64,000 nucleotides of DNA from Prunus persica (taxonomy: Eukaryota; Streptophyta; Magnoliopsida; Rosales; Rosaceae), in the NCBI RefSeq assembly GCF_000346465.2, contig NC_034009.1:1155879-1219878 (forward strand). The letters are read 5' to 3'. The notes under the pieces were generated by a model that did no database searches, was not told the origin of the DNA, and saw nothing but the letters and a program-made list of their open reading frames with translations. The first letter of the stretch is position 1. The number at the start of each line of letters is the position of its first letter. The translations under genes were made by a program, and so were the position numbers. Below, piece after piece: positions 22,124 through 33,065 of the stretch.

Positions 22124-22627
22124 ATGATCACACTTAGGCCCTTGGAGCTTTCTGACATTGATGATTTCATGGTGTGGGCTACAGATGAGAAAGTGCCTCG
22201 TTTCTGCACTTGGGAACCTTATGCTAGCAAAGAAGAAGGCCTAAACTTCATCAAAAATGTTGTTCTTCCCCACCCCTGGTTCATGGCAATCTGCCTTGAA
22301 AACAGGCCTATTGGTGCCATTTCGGTGACCTCGAATTCGGGCACCAGTCGGTGCAGAGGAGAACTTGGCTATGTTTTAGGGTCCAGGTACTGGGGCAAGG
22401 GGATTGTAACACAGGCTGTGAAATTGGTGGCTGATATTATATTCAAAGAGTGGACACATTTGGAGAGGCTTGTAGCTCTTGTTGATGTGGAAAATGTGGC
22501 ATCTCAGAGGGTGCTTGAGAAGGCAGGGTTTCAGAGGGAAGGTGTTCTGAGGAAGTACTTTATTTTGAAGGGAAGAAGTAGGGATATGGTGATGTTCGGC
22601 CTTCTTTCTACAGATTGGCAAACTTGA
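22124..22627 (+). CDS. GNAT-family N-acetyltransferase, RimJ/RimL-like (copy C)
   Basis: Single-exon ORF of 167 residues: MITLRPLELSDIDDFMVWA, TWEPYASKEEGLNFI, AICLENRPIGAISV, CRGELGYVLGSRYWGKGIVT (acetyl-CoA site), VALVDVENVASQRVLEKAGF, and GLLSTDWQT at the end. Compared with copy D, the upstream ATG at 22092 is out of frame because of small indels, so translation must start at the internal ATG at 22124, which removes about ten N-terminal residues. The fold still begins with the first strand, so the protein may be functional. It is most similar to copy D and was made by a tandem duplication that included the promoter. A Copia remnant lies about 110 bases downstream. Confidence 0.85.
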   Translation: MITLRPLELSDIDDFMVWATDEKVPRFCTWEPYASKEEGLNFIKNVVLPHPWFMAICLENRPIGAISVTSNSGTSRCRGELGYVLGSRYWGKGIVTQAVKLVADIIFKEWTHLERLVALVDVENVASQRVLEKAGFQREGVLRKYFILKGRSRDMVMFGLLSTDWQT

Positions 22628-22734
22628 TGCATTTGTAATTTGTAAACCCAGTAAAGGCAACAAGAACATTAATTATGTATTGATTTTATCTATTTTTCAT
22701 GATTTTTGTTTGAATTTTGAGATCAATGGGATAC

Positions 22735-23266
22735 TGTTAAATTTAATACACACTTGAAAAATATAGAAAAATCTAAAAAAAATTAGAAAACTCAAGAAAG
22801 GTCACTAACTATGATAAGTCAAGCTTTAAGAGATGATTATTGTAAACTCTATAAAAGTCATAATAAAAATCTTGTAATAAAGTAATAATATTATAAAGTA
22901 GTAAGGAGAAGAAGCCAAGTCCACCGACTTGGACAATGGCGGCAGCTTTAGTGTATAAATAGATGTAGTGTCTTGTACAAAGCCAAAAAAGAGTGAGAAA
23001 AGGCCAAATAGCCAGCAAAGAGAGAGATAAAAGGCCAATAAGCCTAGCAAACAGTTTCTAGTTGTTGAAGGCCAATAAGCCTTGTCCTCTATAAAGCCTT
23101 GTACCCATCTATTGTTGAATAAATAAAATCACTCTTTTGTTCTCTAAAACCCAACAATTGGTATCAGAGCAAGGTTGGATCATCTTGGGCGTAAGAGTTC
23201 GATATAGTCCTCCATCATGTCTTGTTGAATAAATAAAATCACTCTTTTGTTCTCCAAAACCCAACA
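22735..23266 (+). mobile_element. Internally deleted Copia-type LTR element with 5-bp target duplication
   Basis: A 422-base LTR (22735-23156, TGTTAAATTT to AACCCAACA) is followed at 23159-23170 by a primer binding site, about 50 bases of interior, and then the last 46 bases of the second LTR (23221-23266, GTTGAATAAATAAAATCACT to CCAACA). The whole is flanked by GATAC at 22730-22734 and 23267-23271. Almost the whole interior has been lost. Confidence 0.85.
23159..23170 (+). other. Primer binding site, initiator Met-tRNA type
   Basis: TGGTATCAGAGC directly after the LTR end matches the complement of the 3' end of plant initiator methionine tRNA, used by many plant copia elements to prime reverse transcription. 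Confidence 0.85.
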
Positions 23267-23587
23267 GATACACGTAGAGCAATGAAAGATGAAATCCAGA
23301 CATTTCTGATATTGATTGATTGAGACTTCGGTGCAACTTTGTTATACTGCTGCTATTCAAATTGCTACTTTCCAATTTGTTACTTAGATCCAAGCAAATC
23401 TTAGTACACTTTTACATATAATATTGTGTTCTCTAACTTTAGGAAAAACACTTTAGCATGTGCTTCGAGTCAAGCCTTGCACTAGACTTCGAGTCAAATC
23501 TAATTTTAGAAAAACTATAAAGATTTCAACGTAAATCAACACTAAAATAAAGTTTACCTTGCGAATTTTCCACATCTCACCTACTAG

Positions 23588-23853
23588 TCTTTGTGTATAT
23601 CAGCCACCAATCGTTGAGCTGTAATTCTAGTTTCTAAAAGTAACGAGCTTGATATGTTATATTATGAAATCGTAGTTGGTTGGTTAAGTGCAACTATATT
23701 CAAATTTTTTACATTCTTTTTGTTTTTAGTCATTGTGTATATTAGCCATCAATTGTTGATCTAACTGCAGTAATTCTAGTTTTTAAAAGCAACAAGTTTG
23801 ATATGTTATGTTGTGAAACCGTAGTTGATTGGTTAAGTGCAATCATATTCGAA
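23588..23853. repeat. Tandem duplication, two diverged units of about 139 bases
   Basis: Unit one (from about 23588) and unit two (from about 23728) share TTGTGTATATCAGCCACCAA / ATTGTGTATATTAGCCATCA, GTAATTCTAGTTT, TTGATATGTTAT and GTTGGTTGGTTAAGTGCAA / GTTGATTGGTTAAGTGCAA. Non-coding. Confidence 0.8.
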
Positions 23854-24017
23854 TGTGTATCTTATTTCATAGTTTCACTACGTAACACAATTGTAACATA
23901 TTATTTATTAATTTTACATTCATTAGGATATTGAACTTCTTCTAATACCAAAAATAAATTACCATTAAACTGCTCCAATTTGCAGGGTTGCAGTTCCTTG
24001 CACTCTTTGTGACTTAA

Positions 24018-24125
24018 ACTTGCCTAGTGTTTGTCCTGGCAATTGGTCAACCAAGGCTGCTGGCCATCAAGACTTGCCTAGTGTTTGTCCTGGCAATTGG
24101 TCAACCAAGGCTGCTGGCCATCAAG
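24018..24125. repeat. Perfect tandem duplication, 2 x 54 bp
   Basis: ACTTGCCTAGTGTTTGTCCT through GGCTGCTGGCCATCAAG occurs twice back to back with no difference that I can see. It lies about 230-340 bases upstream of GNAT copy D; copy C has a single diverged version at about 21840-21895. Confidence 0.9.
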
Positions 24126-24222
24126 CGCGAATAATATTATTATTTCTTGCTCACCACTCCACTGCAAAGCAACACCTTATTTCTAGGCAATTTCTTATGC
24201 TCTCACTTTCTATTTTTGTGCA

Positions 24223-24230
24223 TATATAAA
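24223..24230 (+). promoter_or_regulatory. TATA box of GNAT copy D
   Basis: TATATAAA lies 129 bases upstream of the ATG at 24359, leaving room for a leader of about 100 bases. Confidence 0.5.
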
Positions 24231-24358
24231 AGGCAAAGGCTCTTCCAACTTCTGCCCATGGTTGCTTTAGCCTTAGAGACAAAATTTCTTATATTTTTTC
24301 AGCCCTGCAAAGACTTTTCATAAAATTTCTAAGTGACCATAGTGAGAATTGTACACAT

Positions 24359-24894
24359 ATGGAGGGAAGTTCTGATATTGATCTCTCCAAGATCAGCCTT
24401 AGGCCATTGGGTCTCGCTGACATTGATGATTTCATGGTGTGGGGTACAGATGAGAAGGTCGCTATTTTCTGCACTTGGGAACCTTATGCTACCAAAGAAG
24501 AAGCCCTAAACTATATCAAAGAGAAGATTCTCCCACAAACCCCTGGTTCAGGGCAATCTGCCTTGACAACAGGCCAATTGGTGCCATTTTGGTGAGCTCA
24601 AATTCCGGCAGTGACCGGTGCAGAGGTGAACTTGGCTATGTCTTGGGGTCCAAGTATTGGGGCAAGGGGATTGCAACCCAGGCTGTGAAATTGGTGGCTG
24701 ATACTATTTTTAAAGAGTGGACACATTTGGAAAGACTTGAAGCTTTTGTTGATGTGGACAATGTGGGATCACAGAGGGTTCTTGAGAAGTCTGGTTTCCT
24801 CAGGGAAGGTGTTCTTAGAAAGTTTTTTATTCTGAAGGGAAGAACTAGGGACATGGTGATATTCAGCCTTCTTTCTACAGAATGTGAAGCTTAA
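24359..24894 (+). pseudogene. GNAT-family N-acetyltransferase (copy D), frameshifted
   Basis: The first frame, from the ATG at 24359, encodes MEGSSDIDLSKISLRPLGL through EEALNYIKEKILPQ and then runs into a foreign sequence that stops at 24595. The remaining fold is in another frame from about 24540: AICLDNRPIGAILVSS, CRGELGYVLGSKYWGKGIAT (acetyl-CoA site), VDVDNVGSQRVLEKSGF, ending SLLSTECEA at 24894. The shift falls in the proline-rich loop near 24536-24545 and is best explained by two extra bases (or one lost) relative to copy C. Apart from that, the gene is as well conserved as copy C, so the lesion is recent or is an assembly error. As written it cannot encode the full domain. Confidence 0.8.
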
Positions 24895-25156
24895 TATATT
24901 AATTTGTACCCATTATGCAAATGTACCCTATATACATATATATATATATATATATTAAAAGTCTCATAATATGTGATGAACCATCCTTATGCAAGGCTTT
25001 TCATATTTTTTTCAGGAAGAAATAATATTGTAAGTGAAGAAAGTGTTTGGTTGAATTGATAGCATTTCAGGAATAATGGTGGGTTAACAAAGTATTGTTC
25101 TTCTTTTAAAAAAATGTATGTACAATTTTACGGTGGTGGCATATAACGTTGGTGGT

Positions 25157-25469
25157 AAGGGTGGACACCATTTTGGGTCAACCTGACTGAATCGAGAATT
25201 GGCCTAAAAATGAGTGGGTCTTGAGTTCAGAAAATTACGAACTGCTATGTACAACTTGGGTTACGGGTTAGAACCAAAACATAAAAATAGACTTAATTTT
25301 GAATTAATCCAATCAAACCGCCCAACTTGATCACAAAAATTTAGGTTGGGTTGGGTAGGCCTATATAATTAGCTGGTTTTGAGTCCAAGAAATCATAAAC
25401 CGCTATATATCGAGTTGGTTTACGGATTAGGACTAAAACTGACCCAATCCAACTCATGCCCACCCCTAA
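25157..25469. mobile_element. Small hAT-like MITE
   Basis: About 313 bases, starting AAGGGTGGACA and ending TGCCCACCCCTAA (imperfect terminal inverted repeats). Flanked by TTGGTGGT (25149-25156) and TTGGTGAG (25470-25477), six of eight bases the same, in keeping with a decayed 8-bp target duplication. Interior rich in GGGTT, CCAACC and GGGTCTTGAG strings; a relative lies at 19216-19553. Confidence 0.6.
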
Positions 25470-26101
25470 TTGGTGAGGAAATAGGACATGCAGGTGAGAT
25501 TGTAGTTATTTTTAATGATATGTTATACTTGGAATAATATGTATGGGAAATTATTCAATCCTTGACTTACTCTATGTTTACTAACAATGAGTATTGATAT
25601 CAAATTCCCAATTTCCTAATGTTAATTAACTCACAAGAATAAAAAAAATTATGTGAGTTTCACGTTAAATTATGTAATCTAATATATGAAAAATCAAGAA
25701 TTAAACTGGTTAGAGAAGAGTGGTTAGTCGCATACCAATTTCTTCTTCCCTCTACTCCTAATTTTTCCCAAGTAAGGGACTTAAAAAAATAGAAGCAAGT
25801 AACTCGAAATCAAATTATAACACAATAATTTCATTGCAATCCATATAGTACTAATAAGTAATATAATGATTTCTAACTATATTTATTGCCGTATAATATT
25901 TGATTGTTAGTTAAATATTTGTATGATATTGTTGCCCCAATCATCACATTTGCATTTTCACTTTATTAGTTCAAGTAATTAAGAATATTTACCTGTGTTC
26001 TAATTTTCCTCCCCCAATATCGTTTGTATAAAAATAAAAAATAAAAACTTTCCCGATTAATGGCTTTTCTAGTCCAAGTAAGTAAACATGCCAAGTATTT
26101 A
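25470..26101. other. AT-rich intergenic region
   Basis: No gene or clear element seen. Confidence 0.4.
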
Positions 26102-26654
26102 GAGCAAGTCCACCCCAAAAGGCTAAAGCAAGGCAAAGGCAAGGTAAGGGCTGCCACTATTCACGTGAATAGTGGCAGCCTTGCCTTTTTTGATTCCACC
26201 CCAAAAGGCTAGGGCAAGGGCAAGAAAAAAAAAAGATATTATGCAACAAAATATACACAATTTAGAAATGCAAGAAATAAAATGATTATGCAAGAAAAAA
26301 ATAAATATGAAAGAAAATATAAACAATTTACAAATATTGGAAGGAGAAGAGTTTGTATGAGGATTTAGTGTGGAAAGTGAATAAAATTGTTATGTATTTA
26401 TAGGGAAAACATCCATAATTTTTTTGTATTTAAAAAAAAAAAGAATTATTATTATTTTTTTCCAATTTTTTTGAATTTTTTTTTCACTCGCTAACATTAA
26501 CTCCTTCGGACTTGAGCCCAGCAGATCTTGCCCGTGAACTTGCCCAAGTTGGTAGGACCCAGAGCTTGCCTGGGCTGCATATCGTGCGCTGGAGGGTCTT
26601 TTGGGCTGGCAGGGGGCCTTTTCCCCGGGTTGGTTTCATGCCCAGGACATGCTC
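26102..26654. mobile_element. Tourist/Harbinger-like MITE with TTA target duplication
   Basis: Terminal inverted repeats GAGCAAGTCC (26102) and GGACATGCTC (ending 26654) differ by one base. Both ends are flanked by TTA (26099-26101 and 26655-26657), the usual target of PIF/Harbinger elements. The left part has CCACCCCAAAAGGCTA twice (about 26110 and 26195) around a perfect palindrome. It ends about 205 bases upstream of the CDC73 start codon. Confidence 0.7.
26150..26179. repeat. Perfect 30-bp palindrome
   Basis: The left arm GCTGCCACTATTCAC is followed directly by its exact reverse complement. The centre is CACGTG, a G-box core. It lies inside the MITE. Confidence 0.95.
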
Positions 26655-26859
26655 TTATCTACTTGTAGTTTACATTGATTTAGGTTTCCTAATTCTAAAG
26701 TAAATCACTGAATCCAAGGCCCATACTGGTTTATACAGAGTCGGCCCAAAACCCAAACAAAATTCTTCTCTTTTACGCTCCGCTGTGTCTCAGTCATCAT
26801 CACTGTCATCACTTGCACAGCAGCAGGAGCTTCAGGAGGCAAGAGCGTCATCATCAAAC

Positions 26860-28406
26860 ATGGACCCACTCTCCGCCCTCCGCGACTTCACAATCCGAGG
26901 CGAGTTGGAGAAGATCGTCCGAGTCAACGACGAGTTCCGTTTCGACACAGACTACAGCTTCCCCTGCCACGCCGAGACCGCCTACCGGTCCAAGCAGGGC
27001 AATCTTTATACCCTCGAAACTCTCCTTTATTACGTCACCAACCACCACCTCAAGCACACTGACTACATCCAGAGCGCCCGCACCCAGGGGATCCCCTCCG
27101 TCACTTTCCCCGACCGCAAGCCCCTCCTCGACTACCTCACCGGAAAGATCTCCTCTTCCGACTCTATCGAATTCCTCCTCCCCCCTCAAAACGACGCCGT
27201 CCATCCCAAACTCCCCAGTCTCGATCCGAACGTCAACAGCGGCATCAACAACGACAGCAACGATTACGGTACGACTGATTCTAGGGTTTTCAGTCAAATT
27301 GAGACCCCGGTGGACTACATGTCGTTGATTTGCTCCGGCGAGAGGCCGTTGAAGGACCGGGAGGGCTTGTTGGAGTGTAAAGGGAGGAACTTTTACGGCG
27401 TTTTGACTTCGGCGACCAAGCGAGAGGAGGAACGACAGCGTATCGAGTCGCAGCAGAGGAAAGACGGGTTGGTGGCGAAGAGTAGGCTAATGGGTTCGGA
27501 CGAGAGGGGCTTGACCGGGTTCGGAGACGAATCGGGTTACGACCCGAATCCCAAGCCCAAATTGCACTTGAAGGGTGGTAAAATTGGGGAAGGTGTGCCC
27601 ATAATTTTGGTGCCCAGTGCGTTTCAAACGCTGATTACGATTTACAATGTGAAGGAGTTTTTGGAAGATGGGGTTTATATACCAACGGATGTGAAGGTGA
27701 AGCAGATGAAGGGGGCTAAGCCTGACTGTGTGACGGTGCAGAAGAAGTTCAGTAGGGATAGGGATAGGGTGGTAACGGCGTATGAGGTCAGGGATAAGCC
27801 CTCGGCGTTGAAGGCCGAGGATTGGGATCGGGTTGTGGCGGTTTTCGTGTTGGGGAAAGAGTGGCAGTTCAAGGATTGGCCTTTCAAGGACCATGTTGAA
27901 ATTTTCAATAAGAGTAAGTGGAGCATTTCTGTTCTGGGCTTAATTTGATTGACAAATAGTTATCTGGGTCATAAGGATATTTGCTTTCTGAGTTTGTTTA
28001 TGTGATTGTTGAAACTACATTGTAGCTTATGTGATTTGGGGTTGTTTGTGTATGTTTGTCTGTAATGCAGTCGTGGGATTTTTCATGCGTTTTGAAGATG
28101 ACAGTGTGGAGTCAGCTAAAATTGTGAAGCAGTGGAATGTAAAGATCATCTCGGTGAGCATCTTGAGCTGGTTTGCTGCTTTGATTTTAGTCAGTTATGT
28201 TAGTTAGGGTCTTGCTTTTGTAATTCGAATCATTGTCACTGCATCTTCTACTTCATTCTTTTCTGTGTTTGTTCTGTTCTCATTCCATATGAACATATAT
28301 TCTAAATGTGCAGATTAGCAAGAATAAGCGGCATCAAGATAGAGCCGCGGCATTAGAGGTGTGGGACAGACTAGAAGAATTTGTACGGTCACGGTCACAT
28401 TCTTGA
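26860..28406 (+). CDS. CDC73: CDC73, Paf1-complex subunit (parafibromin homologue)
   Basis: Three exons, 26860-27913, 28071-28153 and 28314-28406, with GT-AG introns, give 409 residues; plant CDC73 proteins are about this long. The protein starts MDPLSALRDFTIRGELEKI, continues with the conserved N-terminal region (DTDYSFPCHAETAYRS, SIEFLLPP) and, from about residue 245, the Ras-like CDC73_C domain (IILVPSAFQTLITIYNVKEF, DWDRVVAVFVLGKEWQFK). The last exons read FMRFEDDSVESAKIVKQW and EVWDRLEEFV, the usual C-terminus. Exon 1 is GC-rich relative to its surroundings. The frame is open upstream of the ATG, but no other ATG is present, so 26860 is the start. The protein acts in the nucleus in the Paf1 complex, which travels with RNA polymerase II and promotes histone H2B ubiquitination and H3K4/K36 methylation; in Arabidopsis it affects flowering through FLC. 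Confidence 0.95.
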
Positions 28407-29381
28407 TGTGCGTCAAGTTTTGGGGAGAAAGATGTATGCAGCTATCTCATGTTGGAGATCACTGGGATTTTGGTGCTCCTGCCTGTAACTTTAAAGTTTA
28501 GTTACAAAATTTTGAGGATATTATAACCTTATGTTTTTAGCTGACTGGAAGTTATATCAATCAAGAGAAGAGTACATGGAAAGATGATTGGTTGGTTGAA
28601 TATCAAGGGTAGATATTTGAAGATGGATTTGCCATTTTACAATTTATGCAAAGTTTTGGCACGCATTTGGCTGCTCGCCCAGTTATTTTAAAGGATTTCT
28701 AATTTATCTTTGAACTGATTGAGAAAAAGCAGCCGGCTCCCTTGAATCAGCTTCTCCTGAGCTTCTTCAGCCAGAGTCCTAGACACTGCTTGGCTTGCTT
28801 GGAATTGCTGGATGTTTTACATATTTGCAAGCTTTGGAGTGTACAAGACCAACCATCATCTCCGACCGATGCCAAAGCCAACCGGAGGGGCAAACCTTGT
28901 CATACAGAAAATGCGTTGAGTGGAACTGCTGTGTGGCTATCCCAGAGAATGGAGATTGAAGAGCTTATTTGTATTAAAGCCCTAATTTTGTTTATGCTGG
29001 TGTTAAAGTTGCAGTCTTATATTTTCTCCTTTACGGACGCCTTTATGTAATGCCAGTACCCCTGATTGATATTCAGTATCATAAATCTTGTATAATTTAT
29101 GCTTTTCAGTGCAACAATTTTGCTCTTGGCAAGTGCATTTGTTTTTGTTATGCTCCTTGTGTACACTCAGAAACCAGAAACCTTTATTATCAAAAAGGGA
29201 AGAGAGCAGGATGCCTCTTCTGTAGTACAAAAACATATATAAACCTCTCTATTGAGGTCACAATGAATAATAAATTACATGCATATATCTAAATACTGAA
29301 TTCTAAACAATAATGGAATACATTTAACAATCATCAAGAGCATTATGTGTAACTCGAAAGGTTGGCCAACATAAAAGAAAA
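28407..29381. other. 3' UTR of CDC73 and convergent intergenic DNA
   Basis: Open frames at 28742-29292 carry no family motif. AT-rich signals near 28510 and 29260 could serve as polyadenylation signals. No other gene seen. Confidence 0.4.
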
Positions 29382-30098
29382 TCAGCACATTGAGAGGGTA
29401 GCATATGCTGCAGCCAGAACAACAAACAGTTGAGTTGTAGACAACTTGATGGAGTTTCCAGATGAGCCAGCTTCAGTTGATGGTACATTTTTGGATCCAG
29501 TTCCTACACAATATGAACATCATAATTTCAGATGGAGCAGAGCTTTTAAACTTTGCTAAGGGGGAAAATAAAAGAATACAAAACTATTTTATTCATGCAT
29601 AGCTGAAAGAATGATATGAACTATTTTGTACCTGAAGGACCATCACTCGGAGATTCTGGTGTTCCTGCTGGAGAGTCAGCTGGAGAAGCAGCTGCGCATT
29701 TTTAGCAGTGTACAAGTAATTAGTAGAAGATTAGCATCGACACGAGCCAAAAATCAAAGTAAGTAATCATCTGCAGGCTTACCGTTACACTGGCTGAGGG
29801 GTGGAGTCTGAACATTGCAAGCACCTGGTAATGCCAGAGCCTGAGTTTGATTGACATTGATCCCGAGTGATGAGCCACCGCCGTTAAGGACCTCACACAA
29901 GCACTGTGGAGAGGAGCGGACAAAGCTAGCAAGCTGTGAGCAGCATCCTGAAGAAGGGGTTGAGGAGTTGCCAGTAATGTAATTGAGGCAAGGTGACATA
30001 CTGATGATCACATTGGTACAACTAGATTGTGCTGCTGCTTTCGCCAAGAACATGGTCACCAGGACAAGGACCAAACTCATCTCCATCCTTTGTGCCAT
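29382..30098 (-). CDS. GPI-anchored non-specific lipid-transfer protein (LTPG), gene 1
   Basis: Three exons (30098-29783, 29691-29632, 29503-29382) give 165 residues. A signal peptide ([19 protein letters not shown]) leads into the eight-cysteine nsLTP fold: [17 protein letters not shown], the CC pair in SSGCCSQL, the CLC pair in PQCLCEVL, then GACNV and SQC. The tail is Ser/Pro/Thr-rich ([18 protein letters not shown]) and ends with a hydrophobic segment ([15 protein letters not shown]) preceded by a likely omega site (GSSGNS), so the mature protein should be GPI-anchored outside the plasma membrane. Such proteins carry lipids for cuticle or suberin build-up. Every intron interrupts a codon after its first base, as in genes 2-4. 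I chose the ATG at 30098; 30086 is also possible. Confidence 0.9.
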
Positions 30099-31294
30099 TG
30101 CAACAATTAAGTTCTTGAATTTGTGTAGGAAATGCTTGAGAAGTTGTAATATCTGCACTGGGATTTGAGTGTTTGATTAACTTGGTGAATTTTAGAGGAG
30201 GGGCATGTGCCTTTTGTAGGGGGCTAAAAGAAGAAACAGACAAAATGTTGGCTTAATTGGGTAACCAACTTCTCCTACTTATATTATTTCATAATTTGTT
30301 CTTTTGTACTTATGAAGCTTGGAACTTCAACATTTTATTCAAATGTTGTGGCTTTGCTGGCATAGGAGGACTAGTTTGGAGGCCGGTTATTGGGTGACCA
30401 ACTTCTATTGTTTTTGGGGATCTGTTAGAAGCTGGAGACTTAGAGAAATTGTTAGAGCAAAAAAGCTAAGTACATAGGAAGCAGGTTTTGGAGAGAAGGG
30501 TAATTACATTTGTTTTCTTATTTTTTTGGTATTCCAGATCAGATTGATGCGCATAGTTTATTTGACTTGAGCTTATTACTGTGCAATGAGTGATATTGGA
30601 TACCTGTCAATGAGAGTATGGTCAACTACTCTCTTATCCTGTATCTGCATGCGTCGGGCAGTATCTTTGCACACAAGTTGGTCAGCGAAATGTTGGGATG
30701 GTAGGGTTGTCAAAATGATTCTTGAAGCCAATTCTTTTTTTTTTTTTCCTTTTTTTTTTGGGGTGAGAGAAAGCCTCTCAACAAAATAGAAATCTGTCAA
30801 TATTGAAGTCCTTTTGCAAATTGGGGTACAAGTAGCATTTGTGGTTGAGTTTTGGGCTCTCCCAATACTACTAATTTCGGACAAATGTGAGTTATGCTAC
30901 TTGATGAGGATAGTGTGACCCCCTCCTTGCATCCAAGTTCGAGTCCCTCTTCCATTAATTATAGCAGTTTAGAATATCACATTATAAAAAATATAAAAAC
31001 TCTAGTTTTGGGATAAACATTACCCTCATTTGAGAATTTCCTAACACATTTGGGAGCTATTAACCAACCATATGAATCCACATGGCATCAGGGGGTTAGA
31101 AAATTTCCTAGCCACCACCAGGTCAGCCAAAATGCAAGTCAAAATGGGCTCCATACAAATATGCCACATAATGCAAATCCCACCTACTCAAAAGTTTAAA
31201 AATCCCTTGTTTTCACAAAAGTTCGTTAAGGTAGTTGAGCTCCAAAACCAACTCACCTGTTTCTTCCCTCCACTTCTCCTCAATCCCGTTCATC
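30099..31294. other. Divergent intergenic region between LTPG genes 1 and 2
   Basis: Holds promoters for both genes and no other gene. A degenerate tRNA-like string (ATCCAAGTTCGAGTCCCTC, about 30930-30950) recalls the B box of a SINE. Confidence 0.4.
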
Positions 31295-31300
31295 TATAAA
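31295..31300 (+). promoter_or_regulatory. TATA box of LTPG gene 2
   Basis: TATAAA lies 132 bases upstream of the ATG, followed by a CT-rich leader. Confidence 0.5.
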
Positions 31301-31431
31301 TTCTCTCACCCTTCTCACCCCAAAACACAATTCACTAAACCCATCTTAGTCTTCTCTGATAGCACCATAAACTTATAAATTTTACCAACTCCTAGAAAAC
31401 CACAAATTTGCTTCCATTTACAATTTCAGAT

Positions 31432-32486
31432 ATGGAGATTTCAGTGCCTTTTTTCCGTCTAGCTATGGCATTGGCAATGACTGTGGTCTTGGCTATGCCT
31501 GTCTATGGCCAAGTTGGTTCCCCTTGCAATGCTTCGGCGATTTCTAGCTTGACCCCTTGCATGAGTTTTCTCACTAATAGCAGCTCCAATGGAACCTCAC
31601 CAACCGCAGACTGCTGCAATTCACTAAAAGCCCTCACAAGTACCAGCAGAGATTGCTTTTGCCTAATTGTAACTGGAAGTGTTCCCTTCCAACTACCGAT
31701 CAACCGTTCTCTAGCCATCTCTCTCCCTCGTGCCTGCAACATCCCCGGCGTCCCACTCCAATGCCAAGGTAAAAGAAAAAGTTTCTAATTTCATATCGCA
31801 CTTGGGTTTTCAATGTCAACGTGATTGTGTGTATCTTTTTAATATGAATACTAACATGATGTTTATAATGTGCAGCCACAGTTGCACCTATTCCTGCTCC
31901 AGGTACGATTATTAGCGCTTTCTTGCGAGTTTGACATGTTATATTATCAATGGAACATGTTACATATAATTCAGATTCTCTCATAACTTCATAAGTGAAC
32001 ATTAATTTCTTATATTGTTAATTTGTTATGGTTGTTAAGTTGGTGAACTAATGTTGACTAATTGTATTTTTGGGCAGGTCCTAGCTCCCTTGCGCCAACC
32101 CTCTCTCCTGGAGCTTCACCATCTGGTCCAACAGGTAATCTCTGAAATTAGTACATTTTCAGCATAGCTGTCTGTCTCATTTAACAAGGCAGATGTATAA
32201 TTTTTTTAGGTGTCTAAAATTGGTGACACACTTCTTGTTGATTCCCCATGTATGTTTCTCTTGAGCAGCTTCCTCTGTCCCAGAGCCAACCTCATCTGCT
32301 CTGTCACCAGAATCCGACACAACACCACTTTTAACTCCGCCATCTACAACAGGAGGCTCTGGAGCTCCAACCTCAACTACAGGCAGCCGCCCTGTTCTGA
32401 CTCCTTCGGCAGCCTTTACCTCTTGTCGTCTCTCACCCTCTCTTATGCTTTTTGCATCAGGCATTCTGGCTTTGAAGTTTTTCTAG
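31432..32486 (+). CDS. GPI-anchored non-specific lipid-transfer protein (LTPG), gene 2
   Basis: Four exons (31432-31768, 31876-31902, 32078-32134, 32269-32486) give 212 residues. A signal peptide (MEISVPFFRLAMALAMT, cleavage after VYG) precedes the eight-cysteine domain: SPCNAS, TPCMSFLTN, ADCCNSL, RDCFCLIVTG, RACNIPG, LQCQG. The long tail is rich in Pro, Ser and Thr (APIPAPGPSSLAPT, PSTTGGSGAPTSTTG) and ends with a hydrophobic stretch (LMLFASGILALKFF), so a GPI anchor is likely. All three introns split a codon after the first base. The tail is longer than in gene 1 because of the two extra small exons, a common way for these arabinogalactan-like linkers to vary. The role is transfer of lipids at the cell surface; the specific lipid is unknown. 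Confidence 0.9.
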
Positions 32487-32743
32487 GCTGATTATGTTCA
32501 TCTCTATACATATTTCCATACATTATTTGAGAAATATTCTTTTGTTGGTATGAGTGTGACTATTGTTTTAGGCTAGTTTAGATCATTGCAACCTGTTGAT
32601 GCTCAAAATGGCCCGGCCAATATTGAGTGCAACTTAGCGATTAGATGTGCTGAGTCTTCAGCAGAGAAGGAGGCTGAGGCCCTTGGTGAAATGGGTTGGT
32701 GAGAGACCTGTAGAAGGTAAAAAGAGGAGAAGCAATCGTTAAG

Positions 32744-33065
32744 CTTCGGACACCGGTGTGGTGCCGGCCGAAGGCTCTCCGATGCCTAAGTCAGTTACAA
32801 GTAGTAATTCTGACAGAGTAACAGTAAAAGTGGGAGAATAGTTCTTGGTTTTACCTGGGTACTGTTCCCAATGTGGGACTTTGTGCAAGCCGTTGTGGTG
32901 ACGACACGTGTCCTGGAGATTAGATTTGGTAGCTGAGAGCTTCGGCAGGTGTCTGGCACCTCGGAAGTGTGTCTTCCTTCGGCATGGGAGAAGGCGTGGC
33001 TGCCTTGGTGCTAGTCGCTTTGATGCTGGGTCTGCTCGGTTCATTATGGTGTAAACACAACCCAT
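32744..33065. repeat. LTR-like fragment
   Basis: Starts near CGGACACCGGTGTGGTGCC and contains GAAGGCTCTCCGATGCCTAA, a near match to the string at about 15930 in the other LTR-like block. GC-richer than its surroundings. No matching partner or target duplication found, so limits are approximate. Confidence 0.4.

Noticed and set aside
26785..26859. 25 extra N-terminal codons of CDC73
   Set aside because: The frame is open, but begins with GTG, and the family protein starts MDPLSALRD at 26860; no ATG lies upstream in frame.
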